Shown here piece by piece: positions 45,333 through 56,445 of a stretch of DNA of 64,000 nt. This DNA is from Bisporella sp. PMI_857 (Eukaryota > Ascomycota > Leotiomycetes > Helotiales > Helotiaceae). The notes under the pieces are model-generated. The model was not told the origin of the DNA. It did not search any database and was given only the letters and a program-made list of their open reading frames with translations. Positions within the stretch are counted from its first letter, which is position 1. Each line of letters starts with the position of its first letter. The translations under genes and the position numbers were made by a program. The stretch lies in contig JAJSPD010000034.1 of NCBI GenBank assembly GCA_021307315.1, positions 1 to 64,000 of the forward strand. Reading direction: 5' to 3'.

Positions 45333-47204
45333 AGTGGAAATTGAGCTCAAAAACTCTATGGTAATTTATACTGTATTCAACCCATATATGTTTATGACAG
45401 ACAAGGCAACCTCTGATAGAAGAACTACTTTTGACTCGATGCTGATTATGTGGATTAGGCGCACTATGTATATGAATAGTAAAATTGGTTACATGCATGA
45501 AATGCTATTTAATCAATCATTTAACTGGCATCTTGGTGGATATCTAATATCTACATAGATTTTTCCTGCTCATGGTATGTTCGAGGACTTCCAACTTCCG
45601 CAGAGGTTTGTCACATGATGATCATTATAGCTGCCGCCTTCATGCCATCTGTTCCTTTTATAGTTCTATAAAATTAAGTAACTCCTGTAAGGCCTATCTC
45701 ATGTCCTTACTCATCTGTTTCTCCTTGCTTGGACTGATTCGTTTCCAGTTCCATATTATATAAAAACAGGCATATCCGTCCGTCAATAGGAACCATAGGC
45801 TGCAATTGCTCAGGATCTGGATAGATTGCGTTTCAGAGTAGAGGATAGAAGGATTTGCACCACCATTTGAGACAAGTTCATTCAACATCTATGACTCTCT
45901 CGGAAGCTTGACTTGAGCCTGAAGTGTGTCGCGCCAAGGAACAAGTTGGACTAGACTCTGATTGTTCGGTGAGATAAGAGAGCAGGTGCTATGGACAACT
46001 ATGATATTCTCTATCAATGTTTATCCGTATGCGCTGCCTGATTTATCAAGGGTTATTCAGATTGGGATGTCCCCAAAATTTTGCAAGTTCGACGCCTATT
46101 CAGTCTGCCTTTAAACCTTAGCATTTGTTGACCTCCTCAGACTATTGGAGAACCAAGAGAGCTAATCATATGTTGATACCCAACAACTTCATAACAGATG
46201 GTTTCTTAGTCACTCCTGTACTATCTTTTAACTAATTGTTAGTATAGACATATTTTTAGTACACATAGATCTCAACTATTGAAAACTGGTGAAATGGCTG
46301 TAGACATGGCATTCGGAACTCTTGAGGCATCGATGGATTTTATCACTACCAGCACCCCATCTCCAACATCCCCGAACAATCAAATAAGAAAATCGCGGAG
46401 GCTTGAGTAGATTAGATGCTCCAGGTGATGATCGTACTTGGCGCCAATGTTACAGGCACTAGATTTATTTACCACTACGATTGTTAGATTTAGCAGTGTC
46501 AAATGGAAAGAACCCGTTTGCAACAGACAGTAGTTGAAAGGGTTAACTTACATATCTCCAAAGAGGTCACCTGGTACTTTTCTGTGGTCGATAGAGCTCT
46601 CTCGCTCGCCGGTAGGAACTTCCATACTTGACCGAGCCCTGTTTTATATCGCAAAGATATATCGGATAGAAACCATATTTTATTGTGTAGAAAAGGGAGT
46701 CTTATAGTTTCAGTTTCCGGCTGCAGTTCTCTAGTTACTCGTAGTCTTTATAGAGGAATATCTAAGTCTCACTATGACAAGTCAAGCAATAAGATTTGGC
46801 ACTAATATTTAATTATGATCATTATTGACAGGTAAAATTTCAGCTGAGAGCGTGAATCAAGAACCCCTAGATCAAATTTCTGAGTTATAGCTATACGCCA
46901 TAAAACTTTTAAGCTTATTGAAGCTCAAAACTTGATACCCAGACCCAAAGCACTCTCCCTCCATCCCGCAGACTTAGGTACTTAGACAGCTTGAGGCGAT
47001 GTGTGTTTCTGGGATTGCAGCAATTGCTGGCGTCGCATGGGCTGGACTTAGAATTCTTTCTGACAATGGAGAGAACTCTGGAGAAGAAATATCAGTTCCC
47101 AGAGCCATCATTCTCTTCCTGGACTCTTGAGCCGACTTCTGAAATTGGGGTAGTTGGATGGATTCTTGGCGAGTGCGTGGAGGAGTGTCTATGACTATAG
47201 CGGG
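45333..47204. other. AT-rich, gene-poor region
   Basis: About 1.9 kb with no intact gene. The ORFs at 45334, 45572 and 46991 are short and of ordinary intergenic composition. It may hold RIP-degraded DNA. Confidence 0.4.
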
Positions 47205-47548
47205 CTAGGAGTTTACCATTCCCATCATCCTACTCTCCATCTTTGCGGCAGTATGGCAAGTGTCGACCCAGTCGGAGTAGACATCAATCTCCTTGCTAAG
47301 ATTGCTAATGGTTGTGTCAAACTCGACGTCGCAGACCCTGCAGTTAAGCTTCCCCAAGCCTATCTTGAGATTGAGCTTGACCTGAATACTGGTTTTCTTG
47401 TTGCAGAAGAGGCAGGTGAAGGTCTTGTCAAGCTGTTGTTTCTTGACCTGGCTGCTTGCTGGCTAATTATATAGCCGCTTCTCTGGTTGAATTGGATGGT
47501 GGCACGGCTTCGCAGAGCCTTGCGGTTGTATGAGCTTTTGTGGCCCAT
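47205..47548 (-). pseudogene. Divergent Elf1-like zinc ribbon (TEF1 homologue); probable broken paralogue
   Basis: The minus-strand frame ending in TAG at 47205-47207 reads KTFTCLFCNKKTSIQVKLN, then IGLGKLNCRVCDVEFDTT and EIDVYSDWVDTCHTAAK. This is the Elf1 zinc-ribbon domain: C-x2-C and C-x2-C (CLFC/CRVC) plus the hallmark (V/I)DVYSDW(V/I)D. The frame is closed upstream by a TAG at about 47463. A plausible start, MGHKSS at 47548, is in another frame. The only GT in between gives an intron that does not restore the frame. So this is either a paralogue with a lost 5' end or a gene with an exon I cannot place. Elf1 assists RNA polymerase II elongation through nucleosomes. The sequence differs clearly from canonical Elf1 (for example TSIQVKLNLKIG against the usual SVTVKLDKKAG), so this is not the main copy. 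Confidence 0.7.
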
Positions 47549-49454
47549 ATGGCTGGATGATGAAGTTTGGGTTTTTATAGACTGTGAAATGTGAAATATA
47601 GCTTTCGGGAATTGAACTTGTATTATCGACTCTTTGGACAGGCAGATAAGTCTCTGATTTGAGGTGATTTGCTAAGCTTTGTTGGGTAGATGCTTGATGT
47701 CACCGGTTGACTGGCTGTGCTTAGGTTTAATATACTCTGTATGGTTTGAATATATAATACCAAAATCTTTAGTACACCGATTTCTGTAGAGGTCCTTTAT
47801 GAGACTTGATAGGGGAAATTTCTTCCGGGGGAGCTCTTTTTATATATCTTTCAAATAACAGTCGAGATCAAAATACACTAGTGAGCGAAGTATTCCAGTT
47901 CAAATCTAAATTTATATTATCCAAAAATCCTGAGTATCAGTTGGTCAAGTTGGTCACAATAAGACAGACTAACAAACTTTAATGAAATAGTTCAAGTTTG
48001 GCCTTACTTAGAGCCCATTACTTGCTCTTCAAAGCAGTACCTTCATTAAGCATTTAAATCGCAAAGAATGTGACTACTTCTGTCAAAACCTTAATATCAC
48101 ACTTATTTACAAATCAAGGCAATGTTTAAAGAGCCAAATGCATTGTTTGGCGTCCCAGGAGCTCGGGGTTGTCTAACATTTAGTATAGAGTCTATCAGTG
48201 AATAGCCCCACAGATAGTGGGTCCATCACCTTTCCAACCTCAAGTGAGCGATATCTCTTTCAAATGGTATCACTAATAGATGCTCGGAAATCTCCTTGAT
48301 CAGATCGCACCCTTTCAAGCACCCACTACTAGAATGCCTTTTGAGCATGGTGACCGCTGGCCAGTCCGCTTTTTATCAGCTCGCTATCTCCAGTAGTGGA
48401 GGAAAGAGTTTGGCTATATATATATATTTATCAGGCCGGCGGCTATTCCCTACCACTGTATATTGTTAGACCGTAGATATTTTATGACTCACAATACAAG
48501 CAGTAGTCGCCTATTGAACCTGGGGAATATCTCTTAGTGGCGTTTCTACTGCAGCAAAGAGCATCTCGCTATGTCCACCAACCATATATGCATCACATAA
48601 GCTTGAACAAGATGGAAAGGCACAGGTGTGGCAATGTTTTGCTATTTGTCTTTTTATATTCACATATGAATTCCCCGGAGCCGTGCTTACATAGACTATG
48701 CCAGCCCTCTCCTCTTCCACCTGGATCCGGGCACAATTTTAATACTTTCACAAGAATGCCCTCGCGTAAATCGAAACTTATACATTATCTAGGCCCTTAC
48801 TTTCAAATTCTCGCGCCAGTTCGTAAGCGCTTGTTGATCTCCTTACCACCATTAAAATTGTTTTGTAACAGCAGGGCACGCAATAATATAGAATTGATGC
48901 TTTAAAAGATGTTTATAGAACTTTATATCAAATCATTATTCTCGCTATTGGGGAGCCACGCGATCGTTTGGGTCACAGACGTTAGTCTCCCACTCTTATC
49001 GGTCCAGAAAAAGAATTTTTGAGGGATTGGTAATCTGTTTAAGTAGCTTACCTCCCACCACCATGCGGCATCACTAACATATATTATAGGTCATCACATA
49101 ACTTGGGGTTGCTTTTCTAGTCAGCGACAATGGTGGAAGTGAGTAGGAATCGCACTCTGACTCTTGAATTTCGACATACCGCACTTGAGCAGGCAGTTGC
49201 AAATAGATAATCATGGCTTGTGAAGCAGAGTATCGATCCATTTGTCAATGACTAATTCCTTATCCTCAACCCGTAACCGCTCTATTTGATTATCATGTCC
49301 GTTCGTAGCGTGCATTAAAGAATGCTTTTGTTTGAAGCTTTTCTAGGTCTTCCTTGCACAAACACATCAAATAACCGTTTACGCATTTCCAAGAACATTT
49401 ATTATAATACATTCAAGCATAATAAACCTTGTCATCTGCTAAGATGCCTACCAC
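47549..49454. other. Gene-poor, AT-rich region
   Basis: About 1.9 kb. A short TA run is at about 48417-48429. No intact gene or recognisable relic. Confidence 0.4.
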
Positions 49455-49872
49455 AGAGCACTAAGATAAACGTATTGAAAAGAAGTATCCTGGGGCGCCT
49501 CTCCTCCAAGGTTCGAGAGTAACTCACCCAATAGTCCGGAACCATGCAACTGTTGAAGGCGTATCCGAGGCTGCATCAGACGCAACAGAGATTGACAAAC
49601 TAATTGAAGGAGAGAAGCCTATCGAGGAAGACAACTCAATTGAGATGGAAAATTCAAATGATGGAGTCAAAACAGTGTCCACTGCTGAGATGAAGGCAAA
49701 AGACCCAACCCACAACCAACGCATGCTCCCATTGACTATGGTAATATCGAAGAACTTTGCAGATGCCACGCTTGCACACCCTCCTATCCTCTCGGCGCAA
49801 ACAGAGCAGAAATATGTGTATTCTCAGGGATCCACCACCAAGAGTCAGTTGAGACTCTGCCAAGCACCATAA
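49455..49872 (+). CDS. Unrecognised acidic ORF fragment
   Basis: One frame is open from about 49455 to TAA at 49870-49872, reading VEGVSEAASDATEIDKLIEG, then EEDNSIEMENSNDGV and a short polar tail. The frame before 49455 has a stop, so the 5' end may be missing or in another exon. It shows coding-like composition but no motif. A second frame downstream (to about 50020) also reads as fair protein (WQGSAGRSCEIFDMTLKEL), hinting at a longer, broken gene. Function unknown. Confidence 0.3.
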
Positions 49873-50386
49873 AAAGATACTGGCAAGGTTCCGCTGGACG
49901 ATCATGTGAAATATTCGATATGACGCTGAAAGAACTCGAGGCAGACAAGGTGGTCAGCACAACCAAGCCAAGTGGGGGATGTATTGGAGTAGGCAGGTGG
50001 TTGGTTGTCTTAAAATGGTGAGGGGGATGGGGCTAACGGGTTTAAGAGAGAGTTGATTCGAGGGGAAAAGTGTACAAGCCATCGATTAGGACTTCTTTCT
50101 GGATCCCCCGGATTGGATTGGAATGCTGCTGGAAAGCGTGCTTAGATCTTTTGGGAAGGCCTGCGTCATAAAGGGTGGTGAAGTTGGAAAGGCGAGCTGT
50201 ATACAAGCTTTCTGGAGGTCACGAAAGAAATTGATACTTTTCGACACTGCTCTTTGTGCATTTAAGAACATTACGCGGCGAATCTATCAAATACTGATCT
50301 AAGAACGGTTTCATCGGCATAAAAGAGAGATCTGGGTATTGAAAAATGACTTGTATCTCAGCAACTTTTGAGCAATTTATAGGGAT
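49873..50386. other. Short intergenic region
   Basis: Apart from the possible continuation of the ORF fragment above, nothing recognisable before the stop of the 4CL-like gene. Confidence 0.35.
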
Positions 50387-52181
50387 CTATAGCTTAGCTC
50401 TAACGGGTATCTCTTCCCGAACAACAAATCCTCTCTTGCCACTCTTTTCCAAGTCCCTCAGCACCCTCCTCAATATCTTGCCAGATGCGCTTTTAGGGAT
50501 CTCTTCAATGAACTCAATTTCCTTCAGCCATTTATGCTTCACCTTCTTCTCCTTGACATATTTCATCAGAACTCTACCGAGCTGCTGCTTCGTCGGAGCG
50601 TGTGGTTTAGCCACAATAAATGCCTTTGGTTTCTCCCCAGAGTAATCATCTTGTATTCCAAAAACTGCAGCGTCTTCCACAAATTCATGTCCTAGCAGCA
50701 AATCCTCTAGTTCCGCAGGCGCGACCTGGATACCCTTAACCTTGATCATTTCTTTGATACGATCCGTGATAGTTATCAGACCGTCTTCATCGATCATCGC
50801 TTGGTCACCTGTCCGAAGCCATCCGTCTTCGTAGGTGCTTTTCGTAGCTTGTTCGTTGTTCAAGTAGCCCATGGTGATCTGTGGCCCTCTAGCAAGGAGT
50901 TCTCCCGGCTGACCAATACCTAGCTCTTTGCCACCTGCGTCTACTATTTTGACCTCAGTGCTTGCGACGATGGCGCCGACTTTATGCGCGTACTCATACG
51001 AGGAGAACTCCAGCGGGTGTGCGGTGATACACGAACACGATTCTGTCATCCCATATCCCTGCTTAAGTCCCGTCCCCGGGAACTTCTCTTTCAGCTGCAA
51101 GATAATCTCTTCACTCAAAGGTGCCGCCCCCGATGTGAATCTCTTGAGGTGTTTCAAATCATATTGGTCTACGATCGGGTCTCTAACCATGCGGATAAGT
51201 ATTGGAGGCACGAGGAGAAGTTCGGATATTTGGTACTTGACTACGACTTCAAGCATGGACTTCATGGTGAATTTTGGGAGCATGTAGACTTCGGCGTTGA
51301 GAATAACCGGGAGATGGAGTACGTGAACTAATCCCGTGATGTGGAAGGAAGGCAAGACTGCGAGGACTTTTTTTTGCGTTGCTGGCGTGACCTGCTGTAT
51401 TTGTAGGCATTGCGCTATTACGTTCTGGTGTGATATCATGACCTGACGGTGTCAGTTAGGATAGAACTTCTGCTATAGTCAGGGTGGAGAAAAACATACT
51501 GCTTTTGGCAACCCAGTCGTCCCACTGCTGAAGCTTAGAAAACCACAGAGCTCGCCATTCGTCTTCCCATTCGGAATCTGATAAGGAGGCGTTTGTCCAT
51601 CTTCGCCATAACCCTTCCCGATTTCAATGAGACCCTGAACATTCCTATAGCCCTCCAACGTCCCCTCTAGCATAATCACACTCTCCTTGGTCAAACCCGC
51701 TGTTTTAGCTGCTTTAATAGCAACCTCCATGCTCCCAGGCACTGTCAAAAGAAATCGAGCTTTTCCCGTCTTCAATGCATATGCCATTTCGTCGGCATTA
51801 TATGCTGGGCTGGCACCAGAAACAATAGCACCTACTCTCGTGACGGCATGCATAGCGACAGGATACCATATCGTGTTTGGCGAGAACAAAGCCACTGTTT
51901 CGCCCGGTTTGAGACCATACTTCTTGGTGAGAGCAGTAGCTAAATACGTGCTACTGCTCTTGAGATCTGCCCAAGAGAGACGAGCTTTAGTCTGGGCATC
52001 GGTGAAGCCTGCAAGTTCAGCTGGGCTTTGATGGATGGGAGATGCTGGAGAATCGAACAGCCACTGCCATGTCGTCAAATTCGAAGGGACTAGGTTTGTC
52101 AGTTTTTGCTTCAGTTCTGAGATAAGATGTCCGAGAGGAGTCTTTACAATTGATGGCTGGTTGAGAACTCTTGAAAGGCAT
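50387..52181 (-). CDS. Peroxisomal 4-coumarate-CoA ligase-like acyl-CoA synthetase
   Basis: Three exons, 52181-52148, 52089-51500 and 51442-50387, give 559 aa. The 34-nt first exon (MPFKSSQPAIN) was found because the second exon's frame lacks an ATG; a 58-bp GT-AG intron with a CTGAC branch site joins them. Motifs of the ANL adenylating family are all present: FSSGTTGLPKAV (A3, about 198-209), GYGMTES, GWLRTGDQA, and PKSASGKILRR with the catalytic Lys near 530. It ends in Ala-Lys-Leu, a PTS1 signal, as in fungal 4CL-like enzymes. It should activate aromatic or medium-chain acids to CoA thioesters in peroxisomes for side-chain shortening. The exact acid is unknown. Confidence 0.92.
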
Positions 52182-52560
52182 CTCCAAGATATGTAAAGAG
52201 TTCTATATGACTAGAGGATATGCTTTCTAGCTACAAAGAAAGAAAAAAAGGGTTTGCATGAAATAAAGTTAAAGTAGGGGATGAAGGCGAAGAAAGAAGT
52301 GAACATACCAAGAGGAAATGGTACTGGGATACGTGATGACTACGCTAAAAAGGATCTCTCAACTAACACAATTCAATTGTGCAGAAGTGGGAGAAAGTGG
52401 GGGAATGCGGGGTAGAGAACCAGCAGATGCTTTCCCTCGGTGTTTCCAGTTCTATTAAGGTGGGTAGTCACGTGTCTGCATCCTGTGCTATATACAACCA
52501 CCTGCTCAAATATATACTCCATGAATGTAATTATCGTGCGAAGATATCCTGGTATCTTGC

Positions 52561-53977
52561 CTATGCAATAATGCCTACACCAGCATTCGCCCTAATGCTC
52601 GCTCCAGTCGCTGTCTCAGCACTTGCGACAGTATTTCCGCTGAAACTCGTTAAGAATGCTATCCCTTGTTAGCATAAACTTCTCCTCATATATTTGCATA
52701 ATAAATGAAGATAAGACATACAAGTAGTAGAGCCAGGCAAAGTACCGCTCGAGCCAAACTGGTTAAGCAAGCAGTTATGCCCCAAAGACGACTTACAAGC
52801 CGTGTTCGCTGACGTGCTCGTAGATCCGAACACGCTTCCTGTAGAAGAGGATAGTAGTGGTGTATTAACGCTCTGGAAGATGTTGCCTTCGATAACCGCC
52901 TTGGCAGGAGATGTAACATCGAAGGCGTGGCCTGTGACAGAATACCAGTAGTTGTCAACAGCGTGGAGGATGGTGTTAGACCCAACCTTCGGGCCACGTC
53001 CGCTGGTATGGTGAATGTAATTGCCCTTGAGAGTGACCAAGTCATTTGAGCCAAGGAGGTAGATAACCCAATAATGCTGGTTGTTGCACGTAGCACTCCA
53101 TGACGTGTTTCCGTCCAGCTCGTTGTTCGTAATGCTCACTCTGTTGCTAGCGTTGGTGCCGAGAACAATCATTTGACGCCCAATGAGAGAGATCTGATTC
53201 CCATCAAAATTTGTGCTTTAGTGCTAAACAAACAAGAAAACTAACCTTGACATGGTCAATCCAGACAAGGTCAGTGCCCGCAAGGGTAATAGCATCACCG
53301 CCCCAAATATACTGTGGGTTCAGCTCCGTGATGTGAATGTTCTGGATAATTACGTTCTTTGCTCCATTAGCAATACGGAGACCCTTGCCACGAATTACAC
53401 CTTTTGGTGCCAATACCAATGAGCGATTTATTAGATCCGAGATTGATAGGGTTCGTGGCTGCGGTGTCGTAGGTTACAGAGATGGAATAGGCACCTGTCC
53501 CTGCATTGCCATTGTCACACCTAGCGCTGTTAGTTAAGTTAATGAGGAAGGAGGGAGAAAATATACCAAGAAGCTTTATTAATGGCATCTTGTCCGCTGG
53601 AACCACAAGTATTGGAGGCAGGGCGGCAGCCTAGCAGTTTTTTCTTTTAGCATCTTCTTCTATTTTCGATACCGGAAGTTTTACCAGTCTCTGTGGTTGT
53701 CCCTTCGCTTCCGATGAAGTTGTACCTAGACAGTTGTCAGGATACTCCCCATAGGTTCTAAGTACACAATGACATACTCCTTGTTAAGAACAATGACACG
53801 CGCAACATCATCCGTCAGCCATTCTTTGAGCTCCGTGATATCAGCTGGATATGCTGGCGTCGCGCTTCCGCCACCGGTTGCGCTGGCTGCGAAACCTTGT
53901 GCTTTCCCAACAACACCTACAGCAGCAGAGTGGCCAATAAGGGACAAAAGCCCAAGAATCGAGATGGGGGTCAACAT
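52561..53977 (-). CDS. Pectin lyase (PL1 family), with one apparent frameshift
   Basis: Six exons: 53977-53778, 53725-53685, 53630-53567, 53520-53246, 53193-52722, 52664-52561, about 385 aa. The signal peptide is [22 protein letters not shown]1 pectin lyase landmarks are [34 protein letters not shown], the conserved [47 protein letters not shown] (invariant Arg) and [17 protein letters not shown]. The paired Cys residues of the family are present. The frame slips by one base in a four-T run on the plus strand (53402-53405), which splits GIGTK from [13 protein letters not shown]. Spliced length is 3n+1. Because everything else is intact, a sequencing or assembly indel is more likely than decay. 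Confidence 0.87.
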
Positions 53978-54798
53978 GATGGAAATGCAAAGAGAGTGAA
54001 AGGAATACAAGAACGAATGTAAAGAGGTGCTATAAAAGAGTGGAAGTAGGCAAGCCTACCTTTATCATTTCAAACGGAGAGACGAGTTATATACTCTGGG
54101 GGCCACTGAGGGTTTTCGCATCATCTCACAACTCTCTGTCGTTGCAATTTCCCATCCAAATATCATCGCCATCCACCTGGTGATCCTGCATTTCGTCGAA
54201 TCATCTTTCCACGACGCGTTTCTCCATAAAACGATTTAAGATGATGCTTCATAACTATATTTGGCTAGGCGCGACAAACATGTGGGTATTGGTTGTAAAC
54301 ATGAAATCCTTGGCGTCGACTGGTCGCCCCTTACTCTGACCATGCTCGGAAGTGAATGGCCAGGACGGAAAAAAAGTCTAGACAGAAGCCCATAAAAGCG
54401 CCAATTAGCCCATGAAACTGCCTATATTACGACTAAAAAAATTGATTGTGCGGGTACAAAAGGAGAAGATGAGATAACCCTCTGACGGGCAGATACCTGG
54501 GGTGGAATAATTATGCCAAGTTCGTGTTGCTAGAGAATTCTATGTAGAGGAATAAATGACGAACACGCCGATAGTTGAAACACGAGCAAATTTTTGTTGG
54601 TGGAGAAGTAAAGGGTAAGATAGCAGAATAGCAGAATAGCAGAGTAGCAGAGAGGATACGGACAAGACAACAAAGGAGAAGGATAGCGAGACTTCTAATG
54701 TCGAAAGGACCTGGCTGGCTACCTAGAGAGAAGATAACAAGTCTATTCTTCATATTACACAGGTATCTTACCGTATCCATCTAGTTTTATACAGCTTT
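53978..54798. other. Intergenic with a short tandem repeat
   Basis: Promoter side of the pectin lyase gene, then the tail of the Mtg2 transcript region. No ORF of note except chance ones (54511-54780). Confidence 0.45.
54620..54652. repeat. Microsatellite-like ATAGCAGA tandem repeat
   Basis: Four adjacent copies of an 8-bp unit, ATAGCAGA, ATAGCAGA, ATAGCAGA and GTAGCAGA, read directly from the sequence. It lies downstream of the Mtg2 stop. Confidence 0.7.
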
Positions 54799-56445
54799 CT
54801 ATACATCCAGTAAGTCTATTGTGCACTCCGTTATCCTCTCCGTGCCATGACCATTGATGGCACTAATGGGAATAGCTTCTACCTGGCCCTGCCACACCTT
54901 TTTCTGCCCACTAGGATGCCCCTCTGCTCCATCATTGACCCGCTGGATATACTCCTTCAGATTTTGATAGTTCTCCTGTGTGTTTGGCAGATCAGCCTTG
55001 GTAGCCACCACAAACCACGGCTTATCCGCAATACTAGGCAGCGACGGGCCTAATGGATTGTCAAAGGTCGGACCGTGGTTGACTATGACTGTTTCTGGAG
55101 TATTGCGAATGGCATCATCGACAGTCTCAAATGGCGTCCACTGCACAATGGCGTTGGCGGTGTCTTTCTCTTCCTGAACCTTCATCTGCTCGTAGAGTCC
55201 AACTTCTCTCCATAGTGCCTTTAGCGCAGTGACTGCATCACCCGCATTGAGGTCAACAACAAAGGCGAGCACTCTAGCCCGTTCGACATGCCGCAGGAAA
55301 GAAATACCTAGACCTCGATCAAGATGGGCATCCGCAACTAGGCCAGGAATATCGGCAATAGTAAAGTGTGTTCGTGGCTCACCATCAGCAATGTTGGATT
55401 GCAGAATAGGCCTGCCGTGATGAGAGTCTATTATGACTGTCCCGATGTTAGGCTGTAGGGTGGTAAATGCCCAATTGCCTATTCGGGCCCTGCTTTTCGA
55501 CATAGCTCGTAGGAGTGTGCTCTTCCCAGCATTGGGCAGCCCGACAAGTCCAACATCTGCAAGAAGCTTGAGCTCCAATTCCAGCGTAATCTTAATGCCT
55601 TGCTCCCCTTTGGTTGCAAATTTTGGTCTCGGTGCAGTCTTTGTAACAAAATGTGGGTTCCCAAGCCCGCCAATAGCTCCTGCAGCAAGTAGAATAGGCT
55701 GTTCCATAGGCATAGAAAGATCCAAAGACACAGGAGCCTTAGCTTGCGACATGGCTAGCATAGACTTCCTCCCTCGTGGCAATTTCGGAAACTCAGCTGT
55801 AGCTATATCCTCTTTCGTAATCGCAGGATACAGCAACCATTTTGTCTTATCCCATTTCCAGGGACCACGACCATTAATACCATCAGCTTTACTATCCTCC
55901 CTCCCTGCATTTATTTTCGCTAGCTGTTCCTCTATTGCAACTGGATCTACACGGTCTACCTCCCGCACCACGGTGCCGACCGGAACCTGAATAATGACAT
56001 CCTCTCCCCGTTCGCCTCCTTTCGTCTTGCCCTGTCCGTTTCTGCCACGCCCTGCCTTGATGTTCGTCCTGCGTGCCAGCTTATGCAGCGAGGTGAGACC
56101 CCGTACAGCTTGGATGTACACGTTTCCACCTGTACCACCATCGCCGCCATTGGCAGGTCCCGCCGCAATGAATTTCTCTCGCAGAAATGAAATGCAGCCG
56201 TGGCCACCAGCGCCCGAGTGAACTGTGATCGTAGCCTTGTCAGCGAACGCTGTGTTCGAATAGTCGGTAGGTGGCGGGTTCAGGTGTGAACCTTCTTCGA
56301 AGGTATGCTGTTCTAGGGTAACTTCATAGCGGCGGACGAGGGAGTTTGACAGGGTTCTATAACCACCAGTCCTCACATTAGAGACCAAAAATGGATATAG
56401 AAAGGGTGTGAGGGTGTTGGGAATGTTGGGACATCGTGGAGGCAT
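54799..56445 (-). CDS. MTG2: Mitochondrial Obg-family GTPase Mtg2
   Basis: A single uninterrupted exon, 548 aa. The N-terminus is basic and acid-free (PFLYPFLVSNVRTGGYRTLS), a mitochondrial presequence. The Obg fold spans about 65-310, with glycine-rich stretches HSGAGGHGCISFLREKF and GPANGGDGGTGGNVYIQ, then GRGRNGQGKTKGGERGEDV. The G domain follows: G1 GLPNAGKST, G2-region NWAFTTLQPNIGTV, G3 DIPGLV, G4 TKADL. A roughly 60-residue insertion inside the Obg domain is fungal. In yeast Mtg2 is needed for assembly of the large mitoribosomal subunit. Lack of introns is unusual in this window. Confidence 0.93.
   Translation of the reverse strand: MPPRCPNIPNTLTPFLYPFLVSNVRTGGYRTLSNSLVRRYEVTLEQHTFEEGSHLNPPPTDYSNTAFADKATITVHSGAGGHGCISFLREKFIAAGPANGGDGGTGGNVYIQAVRGLTSLHKLARRTNIKAGRGRNGQGKTKGGERGEDVIIQVPVGTVVREVDRVDPVAIEEQLAKINAGREDSKADGINGRGPWKWDKTKWLLYPAITKEDIATAEFPKLPRGRKSMLAMSQAKAPVSLDLSMPMEQPILLAAGAIGGLGNPHFVTKTAPRPKFATKGEQGIKITLELELKLLADVGLVGLPNAGKSTLLRAMSKSRARIGNWAFTTLQPNIGTVIIDSHHGRPILQSNIADGEPRTHFTIADIPGLVADAHLDRGLGISFLRHVERARVLAFVVDLNAGDAVTALKALWREVGLYEQMKVQEEKDTANAIVQWTPFETVDDAIRNTPETVIVNHGPTFDNPLGPSLPSIADKPWFVVATKADLPNTQENYQNLKEYIQRVNDGAEGHPSGQKKVWQGQVEAIPISAINGHGTERITECTIDLLDV

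Noticed and set aside
45097..45498. 133-codon minus-strand ORF over the 3' end of the beta-propeller gene
   Set aside because: Shadow frame of a well-supported secreted protein gene.
36000..52181. Secondary-metabolite biosynthetic cluster
   Set aside because: No PKS, NRPS, terpene cyclase or cluster regulator; the accessory enzymes alone do not make a cluster.
55433..55990. 185-codon plus-strand ORF inside mtg2
   Set aside because: Antisense shadow of the conserved Obg GTPase coding sequence.
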